A stretch of DNA of 64,000 nt from Tepidamorphaceae bacterium (GTDB lineage: Bacteria; Pseudomonadota; Alphaproteobacteria; Rhizobiales; Tepidamorphaceae): NCBI GenBank assembly GCA_028279445.1, contig JANQNT010000005.1:58371-122370 (forward strand), read 5' to 3'. How positions within the stretch are numbered: position 1 is the stretch's first letter; each line of letters starts with the position of its first letter. Shown here piece by piece: positions 56,751 to 64,000 of the stretch. The notes under the pieces are model-generated. The model saw only the letters and a program-made list of their open reading frames with translations. It was not told the origin of the DNA and did not search any database. Made by a program: the position numbers and the translations under genes.

Positions 56751-57506
56751 CTAAGTAAGGCGGGCGCGCAGCCGCAGGCGCACATAGTCGGCGCTCCACT
56801 GCCCGGCATCGTCGCACAGCGCGGGACGCAACAGCTCCTCCACGTCGGTCAGCACCCTGGCGCGGACATCGTCCGGGTACTGATCGAAGAAGGGCTGCCG
56901 GAACGTCTCCAACCAGCCGGCAAGCCCGGTCGGCAACGGTGTCGGGCGGGGGATCAGCGCCATCTCCTCGACCGCGAAACCCGCCGCCTCCAGCAGGCCG
57001 GCATACTCGTCTGTTGTCGGGAAATACCAGGGATGGGCGAGTTTCTCGTCGCCGCCGTGGATGCGCGCGACGGCGCGGATGGCGGTGACGATCGCCGCCA
57101 CATTGCCGTGACCGCCGAACTCGGCGACGAAGCGCCCGCCGGGCCTGAGCGCGCGGGCAACGCCGGCGATGACGTCCGAAGGGCGCGTCATCCAGTGCAG
57201 CGCGGCGTTGGAGAACACCGCGTGGAATTCACCGTCGAACGTCAAGTCCTGACCGTCCATCAAACGGGCATCGATACCCTTCGCACAAGCCGCCGCGATG
57301 AAGTCTGGACTTGAATCGACGCCGACGACCTCGACGCCCATCTGAAGCAGCTTGACGCTCAGATCGCCATCGCCACAGCCAAGGTCGAGAATGCGCTCGC
57401 CAGCCTCAGGCGCCAGCAACTCCACCACCGGCGCGCCCAGTTCGGACACGAACCGCGCGTGGCGGCTGTAGCCATCCGGCGACCAGGACTGTTTGGAATG
57501 GGACAT
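56751..57506 (-). CDS. SAM-dependent methyltransferase (class I)
   Basis: This 251-residue Rossmann methyltransferase has motif I ERILDLGCGDGDLS (about 37-50), motif II VVGVDSS and a post-motif FSNAALHWMTRPSDV like trans-aconitate methyltransferase and UbiE relatives. The substrate is unknown. The start at 57506 (MSHSKQSW) is chosen. The extension to 57662 lacks homology and runs into AT-rich DNA. It sits between DUF2155 and the AT-rich insertion. Confidence 0.9.
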   Translation of the reverse strand: MSHSKQSWSPDGYSRHARFVSELGAPVVELLAPEAGERILDLGCGDGDLSVKLLQMGVEVVGVDSSPDFIAAACAKGIDARLMDGQDLTFDGEFHAVFSNAALHWMTRPSDVIAGVARALRPGGRFVAEFGGHGNVAAIVTAIRAVARIHGGDEKLAHPWYFPTTDEYAGLLEAAGFAVEEMALIPRPTPLPTGLAGWLETFRQPFFDQYPDDVRARVLTDVEELLRPALCDDAGQWSADYVRLRLRARLT

Positions 57507-57662
57507 GGGTGGGATGCCTTGGCTCGGGAGCAAGTGATCGCAATCATCGACCTGGCGTAGGTACACCCTCGACATTTGGCAGAAAAGCCATCCGAACGTT
57601 CGGTGATGAACCCTGCTGGGCGTGTGGAACTGACCGGGCCCCAGCACCCAGTACACGGACAT

Positions 57663-59016
57663 TTGATGTATGCGCTTACAGGTTCAGTTGGTCAGTTTAT
57701 AGCAGATCTGAATTTCAAGATGATTGTGCCCATTTGACAACTAGCCCAACGGCATCATCCCGAACCAAATTGGACATGCTCAGTTCTTGAATGTCCTGCA
57801 TGGATTAATGCGAATAATTTGGTTAAGATAGAAATTAAGTACTTCTAATTATCGATTTTGATTGCTGTAGCCGAAAGCCACAAATTCCATTTTGTTGTGC
57901 TTTCTTGAATCGAGCAAAGATGAATATGGATCATTTCTGATGGCATTGAGTGTGTTTTGGCAGCCTGCCGGTATCAATCTCGATCAACTGGGAACCTCAC
58001 AGCCCTCTCGCGACGAGGATGGAAACGCGAAAATCTCAGACGGCGACACACCGAAAGTCGAAGTATCGATCCGCATGCTATCGATGGATACCCCAGAAAA
58101 ATCTGTCACCGCGCGCGGGCTTTCGAAGGAGGAAATGCTGACATTTACGCCTCGGCTACCGAATTGGTTTGATAGCGGCCTCAGTCCGGTGCCGGCTCCT
58201 CTCGCAGAGCACCTCAGACCTCTCTTGGAACGCAGTACCCCAATTGAGAACCACTGGGAGCAGGGGGCTCAGGCAACCGAAGTTCTCAGAAAAGCCATGT
58301 CAGAACGGCTGACGAAACCAGGTGGTGGCGAACGAGCCTTGTTCTTGCGCGCGGCCGATGAGCGCTTCGATCGGTACGGTCGACTACTGGCATATGTTGC
58401 CCCGAGTTATGAGTGGGAAGAACGCCGCAATATGACCCGTTACGACCGGCGCACCTTTAACTTCCAGATGGTGGAACTTGGCTGGGCTCCAACGCTGATT
58501 ATCTATCCGTCAATCCCAGGAGAGTTGGACCTGCCTATGCTGCAGTCTGCTGCCCGTACAGCCATTGAGGAGCAGCGGGGTCTATGGGCCGACGAACTCA
58601 GCATTCTGGCGTACGAGTATCGAATGCTTGAAAAACTCGTTCTAATCCTCCAAAAACAAGAGAGCAGCGAAGAAATCAAAATTCCTCAGTGGAATGGTTG
58701 GATTACTCGATATTGCGCCGATATTGAAACTGGACTTTTATACAAGCCAACCGAATATTTTCGTGTTGCCCCTTGGAATCGTATTTTTATTTGGCGTGAT
58801 GATGTTCGTGAAGCCGTCTCTACTCTCAATATTCGTCCAGCGCAATAAATTTAATATTATATTATTGAACTATCCATTTTATGAAATTTGTACAAAGCAT
58901 TGTAACGCCGTGTTATAAATTAATATGTCGGCGCGTGGCATTAGTTCGCCGCCTCTAGTTGCTGGAAGGCCCGTTATGGGCGCCGCACGAGCCACCACAA
59001 TGTCAACCGCCCGTGC
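57663..59016. other. AT-rich segment, probable horizontally acquired island
   Basis: Base composition falls sharply compared with both flanks, with runs such as TTTAATATTATATTATTG after 58848 and an AT-rich leader at 57760-57900. It contains one gene (57892-58848). I find no integrase, tRNA or clear flanking repeat. It separates DUF2155 and NDUFA12, which are usually close in related genomes. Confidence 0.65.
57892..58848 (+). CDS. Divergent staphylococcal-nuclease (SNase/TNase)-like protein
   Basis: This 318-residue protein matches the SNase fold at its catalytic points. Arg61, Asp66 and Glu69 in IRMLSMDTPE have the spacing of Arg35, Asp40 and Glu43 of staphylococcal nuclease, and Arg164 in DRYGRLLAYV corresponds to Arg87. 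FNFQMVELGWAP and an EEQRGLWA helix follow as in the family. About 70 residues between the motifs are inserted and about 85 C-terminal residues are unassigned. There is no signal peptide. The start may be ATG 57892 or 57940. Codon use is AT-rich, unlike its neighbours. It could be a defence or stress nuclease. Confidence 0.7.
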   Translation: MLCFLESSKDEYGSFLMALSVFWQPAGINLDQLGTSQPSRDEDGNAKISDGDTPKVEVSIRMLSMDTPEKSVTARGLSKEEMLTFTPRLPNWFDSGLSPVPAPLAEHLRPLLERSTPIENHWEQGAQATEVLRKAMSERLTKPGGGERALFLRAADERFDRYGRLLAYVAPSYEWEERRNMTRYDRRTFNFQMVELGWAPTLIIYPSIPGELDLPMLQSAARTAIEEQRGLWADELSILAYEYRMLEKLVLILQKQESSEEIKIPQWNGWITRYCADIETGLLYKPTEYFRVAPWNRIFIWRDDVREAVSTLNIRPAQ

Positions 59017-59913
59017 TCAGAGTTTGCGCCCGCTACCCCCGCGCCGCATCTCCTGCGCCGGAGCGGGCCGCAGAAACAGCGTCGCGACGCCGGACAACAG
59101 GATCGTCAACAGCCCGATGAGCGCCAGGGCATTGGGCCAGTCGCCGAACACCAGCAGCCCGAGCAGCACCGCCGAGATGAGCTGGGTGTAGACAAACGGC
59201 GAAACGGTCGCCGCGTCGGAGCGCTTGTAGGCGATCGCGAGAAGAAAGTTCCCCACCGCGGAGGCAAGCGCGCTGACGACGACCAACAGCGCGATGGATG
59301 TGCTGAAATCAAAATCCACGTACTGGACGCCGATCGGCGCCAAAAGCACCGATCCGACGACAAGCTGCGAAACGAGCAGGAACTGCGGATCGAACCGCGA
59401 GGCAAATCGGCGTGTCAGCGTGAGGTAGGCGCCATGCAGCGCGCCGGCCAGGAAGGCGAAGTGGATGCCGCCACCGCCGCCCGGACCAGGCTGTACGACA
59501 AGCAGCACGCCCAGGAATCCGACGACCAGCAAGGCGATACGGATCCAGGAGACCCTCTCGCCGAGGAAACAGATGGCCAGGACATACGAGACGAACGGGC
59601 TGATGAAGAACGCGCCGAAGACGTTGGCGATTGGCTCGGTCCTGAGCGCGATGAGGATGCAGCAGACGGCCGATGCAATGCACGCCGAGCGCAGCAAGAT
59701 GCCGGGACTGATCAGTTCCGCGGCTTTGCGGCGGGTCAGTCCAAGCACCGGCACGATGATCAGCGCACCGACCAGGAACCGCGACCACGCGATGAAGAAC
59801 GGGCTGACGCCGTCACCCGCGAGGATCTTGCCTGCCGTATCTCCCAGCACGATCAACGACATGCTGGCAAAGACGATCAAGCCGGTGATCGCGACATCTC
59901 TTGGACTGTGCAT
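59017..59913 (-). CDS. EamA/DMT family transporter
   Basis: This protein of about 298 residues has ten transmembrane helices in two EamA repeats. It has FFIAWSRFLVGALI in repeat one and PFVYTQLISAVLLGLLVFGDWP in repeat two. Drug/metabolite transporters of this type export amino acids or other metabolites. The substrate is unknown. The ATG at 59913 is preferred over a GTG at 59955. It lies beside the AT-rich segment but has normal GC. Confidence 0.88.
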   Translation of the reverse strand: MHSPRDVAITGLIVFASMSLIVLGDTAGKILAGDGVSPFFIAWSRFLVGALIIVPVLGLTRRKAAELISPGILLRSACIASAVCCILIALRTEPIANVFGAFFISPFVSYVLAICFLGERVSWIRIALLVVGFLGVLLVVQPGPGGGGGIHFAFLAGALHGAYLTLTRRFASRFDPQFLLVSQLVVGSVLLAPIGVQYVDFDFSTSIALLVVVSALASAVGNFLLAIAYKRSDAATVSPFVYTQLISAVLLGLLVFGDWPNALALIGLLTILLSGVATLFLRPAPAQEMRRGGSGRKL

Positions 59914-59988
59914 GCGTGGAGGTCTATTCGCACGAAAGCGCCGTGTGAAGCGCACCCGGAGCGGGACAGGGTCCCGCGTGCGAACGCC

Positions 59989-60384
59989 CTACCCCGGCGT
60001 CCAGGCGTCGTAGTCGCCAGTTGCCGCAGGGCGCGACTGGGGCGTCATGGTGGAGCCAGCGGGGCGGTAGGCGCCGGCCGTGCCGGTCAGGTTGGGCTGG
60101 TGGGGCAGTTGCCAGTCGTGCTCTGCGCGGCCGTCCTCGGTGGGGGGCAGCTCCAGCGTGTGGTGCAGCCAGCCATGCCAGGCGGCTGGCACCGCGCTCG
60201 CCTCGGCGATCTCGGCATAGACCACCCAGCGGCGTTCGCCGAGCGGCGGCACGTCCGGGTTGCGGTAGTAGCGATTGCCGAATTCGTCCTCGCCGACGAA
60301 GGTGCCCTTGCGCCAGGTGAACAGGCGCGTGCCCATGGTCTGGCCGTGCCACCAGGTGGCGAGTTGCAGCAGAAATCGCTTCAT
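59989..60384 (-). CDS. NADH:ubiquinone oxidoreductase accessory subunit, NDUFA12 type
   Basis: This 131-residue protein has the B17.2/NDUFA12 pattern: TWWHGQTMGTRLFTWRKG, FVGEDEFGNRYY (29-40), RRWVVYAE and PAAWHGWLHH (66-75). This accessory subunit of complex I is shared by mitochondria and alphaproteobacteria and acts in assembly or stability of the peripheral arm. The ATG at 60384 gives the normal N-terminus. The longer frame to 60855 is not coding upstream. It lies 89 bases downstream of the response-regulator gene. Confidence 0.93.
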   Translation of the reverse strand: MKRFLLQLATWWHGQTMGTRLFTWRKGTFVGEDEFGNRYYRNPDVPPLGERRWVVYAEIAEASAVPAAWHGWLHHTLELPPTEDGRAEHDWQLPHQPNLTGTAGAYRPAGSTMTPQSRPAATGDYDAWTPG

Positions 60385-60473
60385 TGCAAACCGGACGCCT
60401 CGTCGGCACCCCGCCATCGCGACGACCATCGCCGAGATACCAGGGCATCTGAAGCGATTTATATGCGGAAGCC

Positions 60474-61118
60474 TCAGGCGGCTGTCCAGTCCCGCTCGGG
60501 ATGCATGTTCCAGCCGTGCCAGTGGCGTGCGGGCTGCTGTGCCGGCTCGTCGAGCTCGGGGGGCTGGCCGGTGGCATCGCGCACCACCGCTTCGAGCGCG
60601 CTGGCCCGTTCGATGGCCTTGGCCAGCGGCGAGTTGCGCACGCGGGTCTCCAGGATCGCCTCCATGCCGGCGACGACCATGCGGCCGTCCTCCTCGATCA
60701 TCTGACGGGGATCGCGCACCAGCCATTCCAGCCGCGAGCGCAGCATGGCGGTGCTCAGCGGTTTGGAAAGAAGGCTGGTGCAGCCGGAGGAGAACGCTCG
60801 GTCGACGACGCTCAGTGTCGTACGACCGGTCACGATGATCACCGGCACGCGGCACAGCGAGGGAAACTCGGGATCTCGCATAATGCGCATCAACTGTTCG
60901 CCGTTCATGCCGGAAAGCTGCCAGGCGGCGATCACCACCGACGGCGGATCGGGCAGCATGGCCGACAGTGCTTCCGACGCGGTGTCGTAGCCGCGCATGC
61001 GCCGCAGGCCGAACGCGGCAAGCATGGAGCGCAGCGTCTTCTGCATGACCCGGTTGCTCTCGACGATCGCAACGTCGAGATCGGCAAACTTCATGCCGTA
61101 AGCGTCGTGATGCGACAT
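60474..61118 (-). CDS. Receiver-domain protein lacking the phospho-acceptor Asp
   Basis: This 214-residue protein has an N-terminal CheY-like receiver (12-133). VAIVES replaces the usual acidic pair (only Glu20 remains) and the expected Asp in VVIAAWQLSGMNG is Ala65. Thr97 (IIVTGR) and Lys119 (LLSKPL) are kept. The C-terminal 80 residues are not a recognised DNA-binding domain. It likely acts without phosphorylation, by protein contact. The partner is unknown. Confidence 0.85.
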   Translation of the reverse strand: MSHHDAYGMKFADLDVAIVESNRVMQKTLRSMLAAFGLRRMRGYDTASEALSAMLPDPPSVVIAAWQLSGMNGEQLMRIMRDPEFPSLCRVPVIIVTGRTTLSVVDRAFSSGCTSLLSKPLSTAMLRSRLEWLVRDPRQMIEEDGRMVVAGMEAILETRVRNSPLAKAIERASALEAVVRDATGQPPELDEPAQQPARHWHGWNMHPERDWTAA

Positions 61119-61497
61119 TGAGTCCCCCTGATAAAGGTCGGTTGTGCGCTCATCGCATGCGCAGCCCCTCAGACCACGCCAACCGACAGCGCCGGAATTT
61201 CCAACTCGCCGGACCTTAGGGCATGGCCATTACGTCCACGCGTAAACACTCCTTCAAATGCGACCGATCCCGTTAACCACTGATTCGCACGGTCGGGTTC
61301 GGTGATCACGGAGCCTGCTGGGATGACTGGTCCGGATGACTGACCGGGATGCCAGAGGGGGATGGCGGGTTTGCCCGGCGGGGGAGAATCATGTGAGGGT
61401 CCGCGCCGCTGGCAGCCAAAGTGCGGGAGCACGCTCCTCGTAGCCGTTCAGACACTTGGCAGCTTTCCCACTTCTCCACATTTTCCACCGGCACTGC

Positions 61498-61544
61498 CCA
61501 CAAGATTTAGGGGTTTGGTAACTCGGACCCACTAGACCTTGACG
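61498..61544. promoter_or_regulatory. Two tandem NrdR-box-like sites
   Basis: CCACAAGATTTAGGGG (61498-61513) and CCACTAGACCTTGACG (61529-61544) each resemble the 16-base NrdR palindrome (ACAC-WATAT-WGTGT type). Their centres are 31 bases apart, the spacing typical of paired NrdR boxes in front of ribonucleotide reductase genes. NrdR represses such genes when dATP is high. Similarity of each box is moderate; the spacing is the stronger evidence. Confidence 0.5.
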
Positions 61545-61691
61545 TGCGAAAACGAGTCGGCATACCGTTCGCGGGTTGGGTCCTGATGGTCGGAACGTGA
61601 TCGGTTGAGTCGTCCGGCTCCCAGATAACAGACAAGTGGCGGTCAACTGGCGCGGCGAAGTTTTGTGAACCGCGCGCAGGATTGAATGAGC

Positions 61692-61837
61692 CGCCGGACA
61701 GGGCATCCGGCGATCCCGCGTAACGGGAAGAGCCGTAAATCTCAGCGCGAAGCCGCATCCGTGCGGGGCCGCGTTTGGGGGGGTCATAAACAGAGTAGAG
61801 GCAGCGGGCCGGGTTGGTTGTCCCCGGTCGCGGGGAC
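61692..61837 (+). ncRNA. Hairpin-rich leader of nrdJ
   Basis: There are four perfect dyads in 146 bases: CGCCGGA/TCCGGCG (61692-61712), CCCG/CGGG (61715-61727), CCGCA/TGCGG (61753-61766) and GTCCCCG/CGGGGAC (61820-61837). The last lies 52 bases before the nrdJ start. It may be a structured 5' leader with a regulatory role. It does not match a riboswitch I know. Confidence 0.35.
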
Positions 61838-61889
61838 TGTTGGTCGGATTCCGCAAGCACGGGTCCGGCGTCACGTTTGGAGGACGAGC

Positions 61890-64000
61890 ATGCGCATAGA
61901 GCGGCGGTACACGCGGGCTGGGGAATCGCCTTTCGCGGACATCGAGTTCCGCACCACGAGTAGTGAAATCCGCAATCCCGACGGCTCGGTCGTGTTCAAG
62001 CTCGACGACATCACCGTCCCCGCATCCTGGTCGCAGGTGGCCAGCGACATCCTGGCGCAGAAGTACTTCCGCAAGGCAGGCGTGCCGGCGAAGCTGAAGC
62101 GCGTCGAGGAAGAAACCGTCCCCTCGTTCCTGTGGCGCTCCACCGCCGACGACAAGGGCTTGAAGAAGCTGCCGGAGGAAGAGCGTTTCGGCTCCGAGAC
62201 GGATTGCCGTCAGGTGTTCACCCGCCTCGCCGGCACCTGGACCTACTGGGGCTGGAAGGGCGGCTATTTCGACAGCGACGAGGACGCCCACGCGTTCTTC
62301 GATGAACTCGCCTACATGCTGGCGACGCAGAAATGCGCGCCCAACAGCCCGCAGTGGTTCAACACCGGCCTGCACTGGGCCTACGGCATCGACGGGCCGA
62401 GCCAGGGCCACTTCTACGTCGATCACGAGACTGGCAAGCTGACCAAGTCGAAGACGGCTTACGAACATCCCCAGCCGCATGCCTGCTTCATCCAGTCCGT
62501 GGAGGACGATCTCGTCAACGAGAACGGCATCATGGACCTGTGGGTGCGCGAGGCGCGGCTGTTCAAGTACGGCTCGGGCACCGGCTCCAACTTCTCGCGG
62601 CTGCGCGGTGAAGGCGAGCGGCTGTCGGGCGGCGGCAAGTCGTCCGGCCTGATGAGCTTCCTGAAGATCGGCGACCGGGCCGCCGGTGCCATCAAGTCCG
62701 GCGGCACCACGCGGCGCGCCGCCAAGATGGTGGTGGTCGATGTCGATCACCCCGACATCGAGGACTACATCAACTGGAAGGTGAAGGAGGAGCAGAAGGT
62801 CGCCGCGCTCGTCACCGGCTCCAAGACCTGCCAGAAGCATCTCGCCGCGATCATGCGCGCCTGCGTCAATTGCGACGGCGGCAGCGAGGACAACGCCGAC
62901 TGCTACGACGTCAAGCGCAACCCGGCGCTGAAGCGCGAGGTGCGCGCGGCCAAGAAGGCCATGGTGCCGGAGAACTACATCCGCCGGGTGATCCAGTTCG
63001 CCAGGCAGGGCTACACCGACATCACCTTCACGACCTACGACACGGACTGGGATTCGGAAGCCTACCTCACGGTCTCGGGCCAGAACTCCAACAACTCGGT
63101 GCGGGTCACCGACGACTTCCTGCGTGCGGTCGAGAACGGCGGTAGCTGGGAGCTGATCAACCGCATCAACGGCAAAGTCGCCGACACCAAGGATGCCCGC
63201 GAGCTGTGGGAGCATATCGGCCATGCCGCATGGGCGTCGGCCGATCCGGGCATCCAGTTCCACACCACGGTGAACGACTGGCACACCTGCCCGGCATCGG
63301 GCGAGATCCGCGCCTCCAATCCGTGCTCGGAATACATGTTCCTGGACGACACGGCGTGCAATCTGGCCTCGCTGAACCTGATGCAGTTCCGCGACGAGGA
63401 GAAGCGCTTCGACGTCGCCGCCTTCTCGCACGCGACGCGTCTGTGGACCGTGGTGCTGGAGATTTCGGTGCTGATGGCGCAGTTCCCCTCGCGCCAGATC
63501 GCCGAGCTGTCCTACCGCTATCGCACGCTGGGCCTTGGCTACGCCAATATCGGCGGGCTGCTGATGTCGAGCGGCTATTCCTACGACAGCGACGAGGGCC
63601 GCGCGCTGGGTGGCGCGATCAGCGCGCTGATGACCGGTATTTCCTACCGCACCAGCGCGGAAATGGCCGGCGAACTCGGCGCCTTCCCCGGCTATGAGCC
63701 GAACGCGGAGCACATGCTGCGGGTGATCCGCAACCATCGCCGCGCCGCGCACGGGCTTTCAGAAGGCTATGAAAAGCTCAACACCAATCCGGTGCCGCTT
63801 CACCATGCCGCCTGTCCGCAGGATGACATCGTCACCGCCGCCATGGGCGCCTGGGACGAGGCGCTGGCGCTTGGCGAAGAGCACGGCTACCGCAATGCCC
63901 AGGCCACCGTGATCGCGCCGACCGGCACGATCGGGCTGGTGATGGATTGCGACACCACCGGCATCGAGCCGGACTTCGCGCTGGTGAAGTTCAAGAAGCT
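61890..64000 (+). CDS. nrdJ: Adenosylcobalamin-dependent ribonucleotide reductase (truncated by window edge)
   Basis: The first 703 codons are visible. Class II NrdJ reduces ribonucleotides using adenosylcobalamin, with or without oxygen. The N-terminus MRIERRYTRAGESPF is typical of alphaproteobacterial NrdJ. Catalytic-site segments include HACFIQSVEDD, KYGSGTGSNFS, GGGKSSGLMSF and NPCSEYMFLDDTACNLASLN. The C-terminal cysteines and zinc region lie past the window. The ATG at 61890 follows GGAGGA by 5 bases. Two NrdR-like boxes and a structured leader lie upstream. Confidence 0.95.
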   Translation, partial: MRIERRYTRAGESPFADIEFRTTSSEIRNPDGSVVFKLDDITVPASWSQVASDILAQKYFRKAGVPAKLKRVEEETVPSFLWRSTADDKGLKKLPEEERFGSETDCRQVFTRLAGTWTYWGWKGGYFDSDEDAHAFFDELAYMLATQKCAPNSPQWFNTGLHWAYGIDGPSQGHFYVDHETGKLTKSKTAYEHPQPHACFIQSVEDDLVNENGIMDLWVREARLFKYGSGTGSNFSRLRGEGERLSGGGKSSGLMSFLKIGDRAAGAIKSGGTTRRAAKMVVVDVDHPDIEDYINWKVKEEQKVAALVTGSKTCQKHLAAIMRACVNCDGGSEDNADCYDVKRNPALKREVRAAKKAMVPENYIRRVIQFARQGYTDITFTTYDTDWDSEAYLTVSGQNSNNSVRVTDDFLRAVENGGSWELINRINGKVADTKDARELWEHIGHAAWASADPGIQFHTTVNDWHTCPASGEIRASNPCSEYMFLDDTACNLASLNLMQFRDEEKRFDVAAFSHATRLWTVVLEISVLMAQFPSRQIAELSYRYRTLGLGYANIGGLLMSSGYSYDSDEGRALGGAISALMTGISYRTSAEMAGELGAFPGYEPNAEHMLRVIRNHRRAAHGLSEGYEKLNTNPVPLHHAACPQDDIVTAAMGAWDEALALGEEHGYRNAQATVIAPTGTIGLVMDCDTTGIEPDFALVKFKK

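Larger units (their letters stand above)
61119..61889. other. Gene-free region upstream of nrdJ
   Basis: About 770 bases without a convincing gene. It holds two NrdR-box-like sites (61498-61544) and a series of hairpins from 61692 to 61837 (both listed separately). I looked for a B12 riboswitch and did not find its conserved box. Confidence 0.6.

Noticed and set aside
57663..59016. Integrated prophage or integrative element
   Set aside because: No integrase, phage gene, tRNA target or flanking direct repeat is visible in this short AT-rich segment.
61600..61889. Cobalamin riboswitch upstream of nrdJ
   Set aside because: The conserved B12-box (GCCACTG ... AGCC-GGAGACC type) is not present; only generic hairpins are seen.

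Overview
The window is GC-rich chromosomal DNA from an alphaproteobacterium, most likely of the order Hyphomicrobiales (Rhizobiales). Evidence for this is the gene order rne / amidase / mrcA / prfB, the run M48 protease-dsbA-aroQ-accB-accC-aat-DUF2155, an NDUFA12-type complex I accessory subunit, a type I PHA synthase, DUF2842, coenzyme-B12-dependent NrdJ, and intergenic palindromes of the type common in rhizobial genomes. Most of the window is core metabolism and envelope biogenesis. The accessory parts are the FHA cluster at the left edge, the polysaccharide locus in the middle, and a short AT-rich insertion near 57.7-59.0 kb.

Layout. 1-3.6 kb: a left-truncated operon of three FHA-domain proteins, the third fused to a flavoprotein, followed by a four-helix membrane protein. 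3.6-4.7 kb: a regulatory-looking gap and a degenerate receiver-like protein. 4.7-10.6 kb (minus): recJ, glpX, hom, an aminotransferase and a small lipoprotein. 10.7-16.5 kb: phaC (+), argC (-) and a P-type ATPase (-). 16.8-21.3 kb: rpsI-rplM with promoter and terminator, a hotdog thioesterase, an ECHDC3-like crotonase, a CoA-binding protein and metY. 21.2-27.3 kb: ctaA, DUF2842, a divergent polysaccharide deacetylase / acyltransferase pair, and thiC with a TPP riboswitch.

27.4-37.7 kb is a surface-polysaccharide locus. It holds a Wzc/GumC-type co-polymerase with a decayed ATPase domain, a Wza exporter, a GT4 glycosyltransferase, a polyprenyl-phosphate hexose-1-phosphate transferase, a polymerase/ligase, an EptA-like transferase and a diacylglycerol kinase. 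Together these could initiate, extend, polymerise and export a glycan, decorate an envelope molecule and recycle the lipid by-product.

38.0-49.4 kb is cell-wall and RNA/translation core: an M23 peptidase, prfB with a programmed frameshift, mrcA, an AMIN-domain amidase and rne with a long leader. Two repeat regions lie here (40.55-41.1 kb and a MITE-like element at 43.64-43.95 kb). 49.4-56.6 kb holds an aminotransferase, M48-TPR protease, DsbA-like protein, aroQ, accB, accC, aat and DUF2155. 56.7-61.1 kb has a methyltransferase, an AT-rich segment with a nuclease-like gene, an EamA transporter, NDUFA12 and a response regulator lacking its phospho-acceptor. The window ends inside nrdJ, whose upstream region has two NrdR-box-like sites and a hairpin-rich leader.

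The best candidates for something undescribed are the FHA-flavoprotein operon and the nuclease island. All functions here are read from protein motifs and context. No database search was run.
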